The translations under genes were made by a program, and so were the position numbers. From JAKACA01 sp052143575 (lineage in GTDB: Bacteria; Actinomycetota; Acidimicrobiia; Acidimicrobiales; Bog-793): DNA of 64,000 nt. The stretch lies in NCBI GenBank assembly GCA_052143575.1, contig JBKQSP010000014.1, forward strand, positions 100,550 to 164,549, in the 5' to 3' direction. Of the stretch, positions 33,446 through 42,416 are shown piece after piece; position 1 is the stretch's first letter; each line of letters opens with the position of its first letter. The notes beneath the pieces were generated by a model. It was not told the origin of the DNA. It saw only the letters and a program-made list of their open reading frames with translations, and ran no database searches.

Positions 33446-33612
33446 GTGCACGGACCCCCTATCAAGCCTCACCCGTCGGTCGCGCGGCCGCTGTCTCCTG
33501 CGAGCGAAACGCAATCTACTGCAGGTGCTCGGCGAGCCCTCACCCGCTGGACTTGGAGATCGGCGCGCACGCCACCATGGGCAAGCCTCCGGGCTGCGCC
33601 GTCGTGACCCGT

Positions 33613-34383
33613 TCAGCGGGCGACGGTGCCGCGCCATGCCTCGGCGGCAGCTTCGTCTCCGAAGATCTCGATCTCGCCGTCGGTCGGTCGGCCCCAGCAC
33701 CACCGTGCCAGAGCCCAGGCCGACCCTCGGACGGCGGCATCGGCTTTGGCGTGCCGGCGCGAGACGGTGCGAGCCGCCATGTCGATGGTCCATTCGGCAC
33801 CGTCGACGTCGCTGGCATGGAGGTGAACGCTGCCCGCCGGAACGCCGGCACCCCCAGGGCCGGACACCGACTGGCTCGCCGCCGTATCGGTCACGTCGGC
33901 GATATGGGAGATTGCAAGCAGCTCCGAGACCATGTCTGCGGCGATGTCAGCTTCGAGCGGTGAAACGGCCACGCCGGCAGCCAGCTCGGCGTCCATGCGA
34001 TGCACGGCTGTCTCGTGCGCCTGCCTGCGATACCAGAACGCGACCCCCGCGGGTGACTCGAGACCGAAGTTCCAGATGGAGACGTCGTTCGGCGTCTCCC
34101 GCAGTGCGCCGACAAGCCGAGCGAGCCGGTCCGCCATCCAGTCGGTAGGGCTCATGGTTTCAGGTCGCTGCGGAATGGCTCCGCCGGGCGACGCGAGCAG
34201 GCCATCTGCGACGATCGTCCCGGCCCAGTTATAGACGCGGCCGAGATGGATCACGACGTCTTCGAGATCCCAGCCGGGGCAGGACGGCACCGGGGCGGCG
34301 AGATCGGCACCTGGCGCAGTTGCCAGCGCGAGCAGGCGTCCTGCTTCCCGTTCCACGATGGCGACAGCTCGATCACGTTCCAT
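33613..34383 (-). CDS. Mycothiol-dependent maleylpyruvate isomerase family protein
   Basis: This 256-residue DinB/MDMPI-fold protein has an N-terminal helix bundle with C-P-G-W-D-L-E-D-V-V-I-H-L-G (first metal His), then W-Y-R-R-Q-A-H-E-T-A-V-H-R-M-D-A-E carrying further metal-ligand His residues. A C-terminal SCP2-like domain ends W-C-W-G-R-P-T-D-G-E-I-E-I-F-G-D. The family uses mycothiol, a thiol limited to Actinobacteria, in isomerase or transferase reactions; the substrate is unknown. The ATG at 34383 gives the family's M-E-R-D-R-A start; longer readings add an unrelated basic tail. It lies 167 bp upstream of the cyclase-type regulator on the same strand. Confidence 0.85.
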   Translation of the reverse strand: MERDRAVAIVEREAGRLLALATAPGADLAAPVPSCPGWDLEDVVIHLGRVYNWAGTIVADGLLASPGGAIPQRPETMSPTDWMADRLARLVGALRETPNDVSIWNFGLESPAGVAFWYRRQAHETAVHRMDAELAAGVAVSPLEADIAADMVSELLAISHIADVTDTAASQSVSGPGGAGVPAGSVHLHASDVDGAEWTIDMAARTVSRRHAKADAAVRGSAWALARWCWGRPTDGEIEIFGDEAAAEAWRGTVAR

Positions 34384-34521
34384 GCTTTGAGTCTGCCTTC
34401 TCGATGCGCGCTGGAGCACGACGAGCGGTGACGCGTCTCGATGGGGGTCGAACATGCCGCGCTGGCGCTGTCCTCGATGCGAGACGGCCGGCTCGGACCG
34501 CCGTCGAGCCAAGATGGAGGC

Positions 34522-35100
34522 ATGCCCCCCCAGGTCACACCGTCCGCTCTCGCCGCCGCCTTGGAGCGCTATGAGCCTGTGGGCGAGCGCGAGGAGTTGG
34601 ACGTCCGGCGATTGCTGGACCTCGTAGCCAGCGGCGCTGATCCCTGGTCACGATCAGAGCCCCTTCATGTCACGGCCTCGGCACTCGTCGTCGACGCACG
34701 GTCGCAACGAGTGCTCCTGCGCTGGCACGAGCGCTTCGGGCGCTTCCAGCAGGTCGGCGGTCATGGGGATGCCGGAGAGGACGACCCACTCGAGGTGGCC
34801 CTGCGCGAAGCCCGGGAGGAAACCGGGCTGGAGGACGTCTATCCATTCGTGAGGCCCGGCCGGCTCGGTTCGGGCGACCTCGTGCATGTCGCCGTCGTCC
34901 CGGTACCGGCCCGGCGGGACGAAAGCGCTCACGAGCATGGCGACCTCAGGTATCTGCTCGGTACGGACCGTCCCGAGGCGGCCACGGCGGAGCACACCGG
35001 AGCTCCGCTCCAATGGGTGTCGTGGGACGACGCCGCCGGGCTCACGGCGAGCGCCAACCTCAGCGTGTTGCTCAGTCGTTCCAGAGCGCTACTCGAGTAG
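34522..35100 (+). CDS. Nudix hydrolase
   Basis: About 192 residues from the ATG at 34522. The Nudix box is complete: G-G-H-G-D then the central Glu-Asp region and A-L-R-E-A-R-E-E-T-G-L. The preceding V-L-L-R-W-H-E-R-F-G-R-F-Q-Q-V-G-G-H resembles actinobacterial Nudix proteins annotated as NUDIX/IPP-like hydrolases. A GGAGG lies only 1 bp before this ATG, too close to be its ribosome binding site, so starts at 34474 or 34441 are possible and would add 16 or 27 residues. It is the last chromosomal gene before tRNA-Glu and the islands. Confidence 0.83.
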   Translation: MPPQVTPSALAAALERYEPVGEREELDVRRLLDLVASGADPWSRSEPLHVTASALVVDARSQRVLLRWHERFGRFQQVGGHGDAGEDDPLEVALREAREETGLEDVYPFVRPGRLGSGDLVHVAVVPVPARRDESAHEHGDLRYLLGTDRPEAATAEHTGAPLQWVSWDDAAGLTASANLSVLLSRSRALLE

Positions 35101-35250
35101 TCCCGGCGCCGTCCGTTCGCGAGTCCGAAGCGTGCGGTCAGTGCGTAGATCCTGGTCGGGCTCGTGCGCGCCGGCGGCTACGATGAAGCGCTCCCAGACA
35201 CCGGACCAGGCGTCCGGCGGGAGCCGCCGGGAACGCTCTGCGAGCACCCC

Positions 35251-35323
35251 GGCCCCATCGTCTAGAGGCCAAGGACACCACCCTCTCAAGGTGGAGACAC
35301 GGGTTCGAATCCCGTTGGGGCTG
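35251..35323 (+). tRNA. tRNA-Glu (CTC), integration target
   Basis: A 73-base cloverleaf. The acceptor ggcccca pairs with tggggct (G1-U72 wobble), T8 and A14 are in place, the anticodon loop ctctcaa gives CTC, and the T-arm acggg-ttcgaat-cccgt is intact. The discriminator is G. Its 3' half is the left copy of the island attachment repeat; the other two copies lack a tRNA 5' half. Confidence 0.93.
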
Positions 35324-35324
35324 C
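35280..35324 (+). repeat. attL: 45-bp attachment core in tRNA-Glu
   Basis: The 45 bases from the anticodon stem to the end of tRNA-Glu are repeated exactly at 46069-46113 and 54972-55016. Such duplication of a tRNA 3' end is the hallmark of integration by a tyrosine recombinase, and one is encoded beside the second copy. Confidence 0.92.
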
Positions 35325-35672
35325 TCAGGATTCTTGTCCATCAGAGCAGGTCAGACGTGATTTCTGACTTCGCCGTACTTTACCGCTCGGCACCCTCAGC
35401 GCCCGACTTTTCCCGTTGCTTAACGCACGGATAATGCACGACGGAGTCATTGTGCTACACCGCGCACCGCGCACCGCCGCAGACTCAGCCGGATGCGGTC
35501 AGGCAGGCGGGCGGAATCGGGACGGCGGCGATCACCTCCGACGGCCCACCGTAGGCAGCAACGAGTAAGTCTCGATGGTGCGATTCGATCCCGACGGGAT
35601 ACCCGCCGCCCAAGGAATGCTCAGTCGTGATTTGAGGTCGTCGGCCTGTTGAGCGTTGGTGCCGAGTGTCGC
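35325..35672. other. Left-end non-coding region of island I
   Basis: This 348-bp stretch has no convincing gene. It contains one copy of an imperfect 21-bp sequence (35421-35441) that recurs beside the integrase and a short cgcgcac direct repeat near 35461. Its position between attL and the first gene suits recombinase arm or accessory sites. Confidence 0.5.
35421..35441 (+). promoter_or_regulatory. Candidate integrase arm site, left
   Basis: TAACGCACGG followed by ataatGCACGA matches 18 of 21 positions of the sequence at 46012-46032, in the same orientation. Each contains two ACGCACG/TGCACG-like units. The pair lies just inside the two ends of island I, where arm-type integrase sites are expected. 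Binding is inferred. Confidence 0.45.
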
Positions 35673-36806
35673 TCAGGCGGCTTGTATGGAGTCGAGGATC
35701 TCGAGAGCTGGGATTCCTGAGCGGCCGAGGCTGAGTTCGAAGACGACAGGGTAGGTCCTTCCGGGCACTTGGATCGAAAGTGTCAAGACGTCGGTCTCTT
35801 CGCTCGAGGTGGCGACGCACGATCGGAGACCACTCAGTTCGAGGCATGGCCCCACGACAGCTTTGCCCACCCAGACGGTCGCCTTCGGGCCTGCCCCGAC
35901 GAGTACCCCCGTTCCGTACTCTGCGGACGAAGCATTCGGACCAGCAAAGTTCGTACAGACGCCCGCGAGCAGGCGCCTCGCCGAGCTGAGCACGACTTGG
36001 TCCGGGCTCACGTAGATCGGAGGACCGCACTCGGCGCCCCAAATCGCCGTCGTGGTGTCACGCCAGGTGCTCGGCACGCTGAAGCGGATGCCGCCGAAGG
36101 TGACCGCCCGCCAGGTTCTCGGTGCGCCTGCGCCTGCGCCTGTTGAGCCGAGGACGTAGGACAGCGGCGAGTACGTCAGGGTGTGCACGACCTTTTCGGC
36201 CAGCGGCCCGATCGCGTCGACCTCGACCCCGAGGCTCGGGGCGTCAAGGACGTACAAGGTACGACTTCCTGCGCTCGTAAGGAGGAGCCAAGCAGTGATG
36301 CCGTTCACCACGACTTGCTTCGCCTCCGCTGGACGTGGCATCGGGGCTGGAGCGATCGACGCCTCGTCGGCTGTGCCGCCGCTGACAGGACATCCCTGAA
36401 CAGGGAATTGAACACCGGTGAACACCTCACCGGCACTTGTAGAGCACTCTTGCTGCCTCGCCAGTCCCCAGTCCGACGGCACAGATATCTGGGCATTGTC
36501 GTACGCGACAGGGGACCAGCCAGGTGGCGTGGCCGTAACGTCGACGGGCGGCGACCGATGGCCTGCGGGCGAGAGGGTCGATCCGCCGCGCAGGGCCAAC
36601 GGTATGGCCACGGCGGCAACTGTGACGGCCGCCACTGCGGTAATGACGAGTACGCGCCGCACCTGCGCCGAGTGTCGACGCCGGGGTGCCTGCTTGAAGA
36701 AGCTCGCCTTCACCTCCCACGGTGCCTCCTCGGCAACGGCAGCGGTCCGCCGTAGCAGAGTTGCCACAACCGACCCCAGCTGCTCGTTTTCGTCGAAGTC
36801 GTTCAT
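35673..36806 (-). CDS. Membrane-anchored protein paired with an ECF sigma factor (putative anti-sigma)
   Basis: 377 residues. A cytoplasmic N-terminus of about 50 residues is followed by one membrane helix (V-L-V-I-T-A-V-A-A-V, about residues 52-70) and a large extracytoplasmic part. That part holds two similar segments, A-Q-I-S-V-P-S-D-W-G and I-R-F-S-V-P-S-T-W-R, plus several cysteines. There is no zinc-binding anti-sigma motif, so the role is inferred from its ATGA overlap with the upstream sigma gene and its topology. It could sense an envelope or external signal. Part of island I. Confidence 0.65.
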   Translation of the reverse strand: MNDFDENEQLGSVVATLLRRTAAVAEEAPWEVKASFFKQAPRRRHSAQVRRVLVITAVAAVTVAAVAIPLALRGGSTLSPAGHRSPPVDVTATPPGWSPVAYDNAQISVPSDWGLARQQECSTSAGEVFTGVQFPVQGCPVSGGTADEASIAPAPMPRPAEAKQVVVNGITAWLLLTSAGSRTLYVLDAPSLGVEVDAIGPLAEKVVHTLTYSPLSYVLGSTGAGAGAPRTWRAVTFGGIRFSVPSTWRDTTTAIWGAECGPPIYVSPDQVVLSSARRLLAGVCTNFAGPNASSAEYGTGVLVGAGPKATVWVGKAVVGPCLELSGLRSCVATSSEETDVLTLSIQVPGRTYPVVFELSLGRSGIPALEILDSIQAA

Positions 36807-37303
36807 TTCACCTCCGTCTCCTTCGTCCTCGATTCGGCTGGCAACTCGAGGGTGTTAGCAAGAGACCGCCGGCCTCTCGAGAGCCAACCCCTGACCGAGC
36901 CCTCTGGTGCCCGGATCTCCAGCGCTGTTTCGTTGACGCTGAGACCGACCAGGTCGTGCAGTATGAGGACGGTCCGCTGCCGTTCCGGCAACTCCCGCAG
37001 GGCTCGGGCGATATCGAGGTGACCGATGCCTGGGGCTGACTCCACACGATCGCCCTCGGCCAGGGGGCGGTTCGGCGACCGGCCGCGCAGGCGGCGCCAC
37101 CGACCTATCGCGAGGTTCCTGAGGACGAGCCGCGCCCAGGCGGCCGGATTGTCCATGGCGGCGACTCGATCCCACTTCCTCCAGGCCCGGAAGAACACCT
37201 CCTGAACGAGATCGCGTGACTCCTCGAGGTCCCCTGTGAGGACGAACGCTTGACCGAGCAGCGACTTGTGCTGCTCAGCGAAGAATTCGTCGAAGTCGTC
37301 CAT
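36803..37303 (-). CDS. ECF RNA polymerase sigma factor (SigE-family-like)
   Basis: This 166-residue sigma-70 family protein has region 2 with D-L-V-Q-E-V-F-F-R-A-W-R-K-W and region 4 with L-R-E-L-P-E-R-Q-R-T-V-L-I-L and an HTH in S-V-N-E-T-A-L-E-I. It would direct RNA polymerase to a small set of promoters. The ATG at 37303 is preceded by a GGGGAGG sequence (complement at 37315-37321). Its stop overlaps the putative anti-sigma start by four bases. It diverges from a second sigma/anti-sigma pair across 332 bp. Confidence 0.9.
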   Translation of the reverse strand: MDDFDEFFAEQHKSLLGQAFVLTGDLEESRDLVQEVFFRAWRKWDRVAAMDNPAAWARLVLRNLAIGRWRRLRGRSPNRPLAEGDRVESAPGIGHLDIARALRELPERQRTVLILHDLVGLSVNETALEIRAPEGSVRGWLSRGRRSLANTLELPAESRTKETEVK

Positions 37304-37635
37304 CTGGCTGTGGGCCTCCCCGACAGCTACTCGATACCTTCCTACCTAGAGACACGCGCTTCGTGGGCTCCGCGCTACAGCAACCGGACACGCAACCTGG
37401 CATAAGGCGAACTTCGCCAATAAGGCACGCCCGGCAACGCCAGGCGTGCCAGCCGCCCGCAACTCAGGGAGACCTCCGACCAGCTCCTTCCGACGAGAGA
37501 AGGTGAGGATGTCGGTGTCACCCTCACGCGGGCCTCCTCCCCGGTGCCTTTGGCGATCCTTCTCCAGCTTTGCGCCGGCCGGCGAGAAATGGAACGTTCG
37601 CGCCGGTCAAGTGCTCTTATGTATAGGAGGAACGA
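37304..37635. promoter_or_regulatory. Divergent promoter region between two sigma modules
   Basis: 332 bp with no gene. On the plus strand GGAAC at 37591-37595 and tgctct near 37612-37617 resemble an ECF-type -35/-10 pair ahead of AGGAGG (37624-37629) and the GTG at 37636, which would suit autoregulation by the encoded sigma factor. On the minus side the ribosome binding site of the other sigma gene is visible, but no clear promoter. Confidence 0.35.
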
Positions 37636-38193
37636 GTGGAGGAGGCGGGCGAGCCGGTGATCATGCCGCTCGATGACGACGAGTTCTCGGCGTTCGTTCG
37701 ATTGCGTTATGCCGCCCTCGTTCGTTATGGCGCCTCCCTCCTCGGCGACCCGGCCGGCGCAGAGGATCTCGTGCAGCTCTCGCTCGTGAAGCTCAACCGG
37801 GCATTCGATCGCGTCGATCCCGAACGGCGAGAGGCATACACGCGAAGGGTGATGGCACGTGCAGGGTGGCGGCAGGCTCGCCGGCGTTGGAACGGCGAGG
37901 TCCCGACCGCGCACGTTCCCGAGCGCGCCGGACTCGGTGATGGAGAGGTCGTCGTCGACGACCGGGACGCCCTTCGCCGAGCTCTTGCGGGGCTACCGCT
38001 CCGCCAACGCGTCGTCCTGACGCTCCGCTACCTCGACGAGCTGTCGGAGGCAGAGACCGCCGACGTTCTCGGCTGCTCCGTCGGAACGGTGAAGAGCCGC
38101 GCGGCCCGCGGGATCGAGGCGCTGAGGCGGTCGGGGCTCGCCTCCGAACACGAGGTTACGCCCCGAATCGGGCAGCAGGGAGTTGAACCATGA
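37636..38193 (+). CDS. ECF sigma factor, SigE family
   Basis: This 185-residue protein has region 2 around Y-A-A-L-V-R-Y-G-A-S-L-L-G-D and D-L-V-Q-L-S-L-V-K-L. Region 4 is A-L-A-G-L-P-L-R-Q-R-V-V-L-T-L-R-Y-L-D-E-L-S-E-A-E-T-A with the recognition helix C-S-V-G-T-V-K-S-R-A-A-R-G. This is the actinobacterial SigE-family layout. The GTG is 6 bp after AGGAGG. The stop overlaps the next ATG by four bases, coupling it to its membrane partner. It differs clearly in sequence from the divergent sigma factor, so the two modules are not a recent duplication. Confidence 0.9.
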   Translation: MEEAGEPVIMPLDDDEFSAFVRLRYAALVRYGASLLGDPAGAEDLVQLSLVKLNRAFDRVDPERREAYTRRVMARAGWRQARRRWNGEVPTAHVPERAGLGDGEVVVDDRDALRRALAGLPLRQRVVLTLRYLDELSEAETADVLGCSVGTVKSRAARGIEALRRSGLASEHEVTPRIGQQGVEP

Positions 38194-39167
38194 CCGAAGC
38201 CGAGCAGATCCGGCAGCTCCTCCTCGAGGCTGGCGATGGCGTCGTCCCTCGCGCCACCGACCCCGTCGAGGCTGTTGCCCGAAGACGAAGCCGCCGGAAG
38301 GCGAGCAGAGTTGTCGCCCTCTCCGCGGCGGCCGTTCTCGTGGCGGCCACAGCCGTGGCGATTGCCGTCTCCGGGCACTCCATTGGTGCGAAGACCCCGG
38401 CAGCGACGACGACTTCGGTAGCGCAGAGGAAGGTCTCGGCCGTTGATACCAAGCTCTGGGTCATCAGTGAGCAGTCGGTGCTCGGACGCGGGAACCGTGC
38501 CACAGGCACCCGCTGGGCTCTTGGCCCGCTTCCGGTCAACAAGGCCCAGCAGATATCGGACAGCGGAGGCTCGGCGACTAATCCCGTCTACGTCATCGAG
38601 ATGCGGGGATCCTTTCTCTGCGGCGGCTGCTCGGGGCACGGCACGGGGTCGGTTCCGACGTATCACGTGCTGACGCTGTACGTGCTGGCGTCGAACTTCA
38701 CCATCCTCGGTGTTGGGCTCGACAACACTTGGTACGACCTCAACCGGCTGGGCAAGCCCTTCCCTCTCGTCGAACCGCCTGGCGGTCTCACGCCGCTGGA
38801 GCGGCACCCGAACATGGCCCCCTTTGTAGGCACGTGGCGTTCGGCAAGCGGGATTCTCAAGGTGACGCTCGGTACCAATCGCCTGAACTATGGCGGACCG
38901 ACATGCCTGGAATTTGCCAGCGGAACTCCGCAGTGTCAGAGCATCACCTTCACGACCCGAGGCGTCGGGATCGGAGCCGACGCCGGCAGAAGCTACCGCT
39001 CGCTAGTTGGCGTGATCGCCAGCGACACCGTCGGTCTCGCCGTCGGGTCGCAGATCACGCTCACGACGGCTTCGGGCGACGAGCTGATCGTCTCGACGGG
39101 AGGGAAGCCATCGGTTCCTATCCCGAACCCCTGGTGCGGCCCGAGCGCTCGAAAGGCGGCCTGCTAG
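38190..39167 (+). CDS. Membrane-anchored partner of the SigE-family sigma factor
   Basis: 325 residues: a cytoplasmic N-terminus of about 40 residues, one membrane helix (V-V-A-L-S-A-A-A-V-L-V-A-A, about residues 41-60), then an extracytoplasmic domain with C-G-G-C, a second pair (T-C-L and Q-C-Q) and a C-terminal Cys. The type IV-like topology and the ATGA overlap with the sigma gene suggest an anti-sigma or regulator. No known enzymatic domain is seen. It faces the relaxase gene tail-to-tail. Confidence 0.65.
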   Translation: MTEAEQIRQLLLEAGDGVVPRATDPVEAVARRRSRRKASRVVALSAAAVLVAATAVAIAVSGHSIGAKTPAATTTSVAQRKVSAVDTKLWVISEQSVLGRGNRATGTRWALGPLPVNKAQQISDSGGSATNPVYVIEMRGSFLCGGCSGHGTGSVPTYHVLTLYVLASNFTILGVGLDNTWYDLNRLGKPFPLVEPPGGLTPLERHPNMAPFVGTWRSASGILKVTLGTNRLNYGGPTCLEFASGTPQCQSITFTTRGVGIGADAGRSYRSLVGVIASDTVGLAVGSQITLTTASGDELIVSTGGKPSVPIPNPWCGPSARKAAC

Positions 39168-39236
39168 TCCGACTGTCAGCCAGTAGGCAAGACGGCGTTC
39201 ATTGCCCGCTCAGCTAGGGCTCACGTACGGAGGCGG

Positions 39237-42200
39237 CTACAGCTGCGGACCCAGCGAGGGCGTGTCCTGCCGTTGCGGCCCAGGTGTCGACGCCGTCACC
39301 GGCGGTTGGCGGAGACGGGCAAGGGTCCGTTGGTCGACCGGCGGTCGAAGAATGCCGTAGAGGTCGTTCCGGTGCTCCTCGAGGCGGCCAGCGAGCCGCG
39401 AGGCGCTTCGCTGAAGACTCCCGGCCTCTTCGAGGAGCTGCCGGGCTGTCGTTTCCTGACGCTCGTGGCGTGCGGTGAGCTGCTCGAGCGTGGCCTTCTG
39501 CGCAACGATCAGGTTGTCGAGGCGGGCGATCTCCGGCGCCACGTGGGTTCCCCAGCTTTTTAGGGCTTGAGCTTCGCGTTGGCTGCAGCCCTCGAGGTGT
39601 TTTGCTGCGCTGCGGCGGTTCCGCCAACTTTGGCTGTCCTCGGCCGTCTGCTGTGCGATGGTCCTCGCGACGTGGGCGGAAGTGAGTTCAGCTACGGCTC
39701 GCCCGGCGTCGGTGTGCCGATAGACGCCGCATCCCGCAGCGAGATCGGTCCTTGCCCGCCGCGTCCCATCAAGGGCGTCGCGAGCCTCGGCCAAGGACGG
39801 GGCGATCGCTGGTCGCCCGATTGCGGCCAGAGCGCGGGCGGCGAACTTGGTCTCGGCGTGGGCGACAGCCGCGATGCGCATCTTCTCCTCTTCTGCCAGG
39901 TCGGCGACGACCTCCTTCGTCAGCAGATCGGAGGCGGGCAGGCCGGTGTCGATGGCCCAGGTGGGTGTGCGCTCGCTCGACCAGTCCCGCCGCAGGTCCT
40001 CGGCGGCTTGGCCGAGGTCGTCGGCGACCACCCAGGCATGGGTCGACTCGCGAGCTCGGCTCATGGCCACATAGGCCAGCTCGCGTCCTCCGCCGTCGGC
40101 AAACAGGTGGGCTCGGGCCACCGTGGCACCCTGGCTGCGGTGAACAGTCGTGGCATAGCCGTACCCGAGCCGGTCGGCATTCGCCTCCTCTCCGCTGAGG
40201 CGCACCTTGCGCCCCTCAGTAGTGCGGATATCGAGTGTCCCCTCGACAGGGTGAACGGCTTCGACCACGGCCCGCTCGGAGGTGACGAGGGTGCCGCCCG
40301 GACCGGGGGCGAGCGTGACGATTTCGTCGCCGGCTCGGTAGGCGTTGCCGCCGGGGCAGACGAGCTCGGGGCCCGAGAGGCGGCCGGTCGATCCCATCCA
40401 GCTCCTCGCCAATGAGTTGAGCTCGGCGACGCTCGCCCGCCGCCAGGCGTACAGGCCGGTTCGATGCCCGTCTGCGACATCAGCAGCCCAAGCGTCCACG
40501 ACGGCCTGCAAGGCGTCGGCCCTGTCGGCCGTGGCGTGGATGCGGTCGTGTCCGACATAGAACGAGATCGCCTCGGCAACCTCGCCGTCGCGCAGAGCCG
40601 CCAGGGCCTGCCGTTCCTTGGGGTCCTGCTGGCGGCGGTTCTCCATGAGGTGATGGACGGCGCTCGGGTGGCGGGACACAAGAGCGCCAAGCGCACCGCC
40701 GGGGCCGACCGGGCCGAGCTGGCGGTGATCGCCGAGGAGGATCAGCTTGGCCCCGGCCGCCTCGACGTGGGCGGCGAGGCGGACGAGGTCGACGTCGTCC
40801 GTCATTCCGACCTCGTCGAGGATGACGACGGCGTGTTCGGTGAGGGCGAGCTGGTGGTGGTCGAGCCGCCAGATCAGGCTCGCCAGTGTCCGCGACTCGC
40901 CGATGTCTGCTTTGTTCGAGAGGTTGCGGGCCGCCTGGCCGGAGGTGGCGGTGCCGATCACGTCGCAGCCAGCCTCGGCAAAGGCGGCGGCCACCACCTT
41001 CAGCATCGTCGTCTTGCCGGCGCCGGCGACCCCCTCGACGAGCTCCGCCCCCCGCCCGGAGGTGCAGATGGCGAGCACTGCGGACCGCTGCTCCTCCGAC
41101 AGCTGGGCGCCGAGGCTGGCCTCGGCGGCAGCGATCGCCGCCTCCACAGCCGCTTCGTTGACGGCGGGGGCATCGCTGCGGGTGAGCTGTCGCCGGAGGC
41201 TCTCGGCGATGGCGGTCTCGCGGGCGAGCACCGAGGCGAGGGAGTGGACCTTCTCCCTCGCGCCTTTGACGCCGACGAGAGGGACCACCTCGGGGTCGGC
41301 GAGGGCCCGGGCGACGAGTGGATCGAGGAGCGCCGGGTCCTGGCCATACAGATGCGGTGCGAGGGCGACGATGACGTGGCGGCGGGAGAACACCTTGCGG
41401 CGGGCGAGGTCGCCATCGTCTCTCAAGAGTTCGGACAAGAGCCGGCGAGCGTCCTTCAGCCTCATCGGCCGAGCGTCGCCTCGGGCGGCCTCGACGGAGG
41501 CAGTCAGCCGCTCGACCGGCCAGCCGGCCGCCTCGAGCTCCGCCCTCCAGCGGGCCACCAGCTCTCCCTCTGCCTGGTGCTCTTTGGCCGACCGAGTGGT
41601 GCGGGCGGCCACGCCTCTTGCGCGATAGGACGTTTCGCCCCGGCGCTGGCACTCGGCCTCGATCTCTGCAGCCCGCTTGGAGTGCAGCTCAAGGGCCTCG
41701 TCGGGGATGCCGGCGATCCGCCAGTGTCCGAGCCGCCCCGACGGCCCCGGGTCCGCTTCGATCCCGTAGCCGAGCTTGACGGCTGCTCGAGCCGACGCCA
41801 CCCGCCCGATCATGGTGGCGGCATGCAGGTGCTCCCGCCACAGCGTCGTGTCGGCTGCTTTCCAGCCACCCCGCTCATCGCCCATCTCGACCAGGTTCGC
41901 CAGAAGGACGTGATCGTGCGGGCAGGGATCCCCGGCCCGCGATGTGGCATGGCGGGTGTGGGCATAGATGAGCCCGCCGGTCTCGGTCGCCTCGGCGGCT
42001 CTCCCTCGCCGGCCGCCCATCTGACGGGTGACGCGATCCAGATAGGCCAAAGTGGCGTCGCGTTCGGCGTCCATGATGGCGTGCATGTCCTCGGCTCGGC
42101 CGATTACACCCAGCTCTGCCACGCTCTTGTGCGCCGAGATCACGAGCTCCATGCCCGGACGGCGCGTCGCCACGAGTCGGTCGAAGGTGGCGGGATGGCG

Positions 42201-42416
42201 GGCGCCGCCCGGCCCGAAGACCGTCTCGTACGATTCCGGCGACACCGGCCCGGACACACCGAGGCCCACCGCACCCGACCCGCCCCACACAAGCGGGGTC
42301 TCGCCCCGAGAGGCGTAGTACTCGAGCGCCATGCCGGGGTGGTCGTCGGCGCGCTCCAACACCGTGGCCCGGTGGTACTCCACCGACTCGGTCCCCATCA
42401 TCCGCATCCACGCCAC
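39237..42416 (-). CDS. MobF-type relaxase / TraA-like helicase
   Basis: About 1059 residues. The relaxase domain has a Tyr-rich N-terminus (Y14, Y33, Y34 among candidates for the nicking Tyr) and the metal-binding triad H156, H167, H169 in H-A-T-S-R then D-P-C-P-H-D-H. The second half is a RecD/TraI-like helicase with Walker A G-V-A-G-A-G-K-T-T-M, V-I-L-D-E-V-G-M and G-D-H-R-Q-L, plus the C-terminal T-V-H-R-S-Q-G-A-T. It would nick at oriT and unwind the transferred strand. The GTG at 42416 gives the usual A-W-M-R-M-M-G start; ATGs at 42461 and 42407 are alternatives. The C-terminal coiled-coil tail is typical. No coupling protein is nearby. Confidence 0.9.
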   Translation of the reverse strand: MAWMRMMGTESVEYHRATVLERADDHPGMALEYYASRGETPLVWGGSGAVGLGVSGPVSPESYETVFGPGGARHPATFDRLVATRRPGMELVISAHKSVAELGVIGRAEDMHAIMDAERDATLAYLDRVTRQMGGRRGRAAEATETGGLIYAHTRHATSRAGDPCPHDHVLLANLVEMGDERGGWKAADTTLWREHLHAATMIGRVASARAAVKLGYGIEADPGPSGRLGHWRIAGIPDEALELHSKRAAEIEAECQRRGETSYRARGVAARTTRSAKEHQAEGELVARWRAELEAAGWPVERLTASVEAARGDARPMRLKDARRLLSELLRDDGDLARRKVFSRRHVIVALAPHLYGQDPALLDPLVARALADPEVVPLVGVKGAREKVHSLASVLARETAIAESLRRQLTRSDAPAVNEAAVEAAIAAAEASLGAQLSEEQRSAVLAICTSGRGAELVEGVAGAGKTTMLKVVAAAFAEAGCDVIGTATSGQAARNLSNKADIGESRTLASLIWRLDHHQLALTEHAVVILDEVGMTDDVDLVRLAAHVEAAGAKLILLGDHRQLGPVGPGGALGALVSRHPSAVHHLMENRRQQDPKERQALAALRDGEVAEAISFYVGHDRIHATADRADALQAVVDAWAADVADGHRTGLYAWRRASVAELNSLARSWMGSTGRLSGPELVCPGGNAYRAGDEIVTLAPGPGGTLVTSERAVVEAVHPVEGTLDIRTTEGRKVRLSGEEANADRLGYGYATTVHRSQGATVARAHLFADGGGRELAYVAMSRARESTHAWVVADDLGQAAEDLRRDWSSERTPTWAIDTGLPASDLLTKEVVADLAEEEKMRIAAVAHAETKFAARALAAIGRPAIAPSLAEARDALDGTRRARTDLAAGCGVYRHTDAGRAVAELTSAHVARTIAQQTAEDSQSWRNRRSAAKHLEGCSQREAQALKSWGTHVAPEIARLDNLIVAQKATLEQLTARHERQETTARQLLEEAGSLQRSASRLAGRLEEHRNDLYGILRPPVDQRTLARLRQPPVTASTPGPQRQDTPSLGPQL

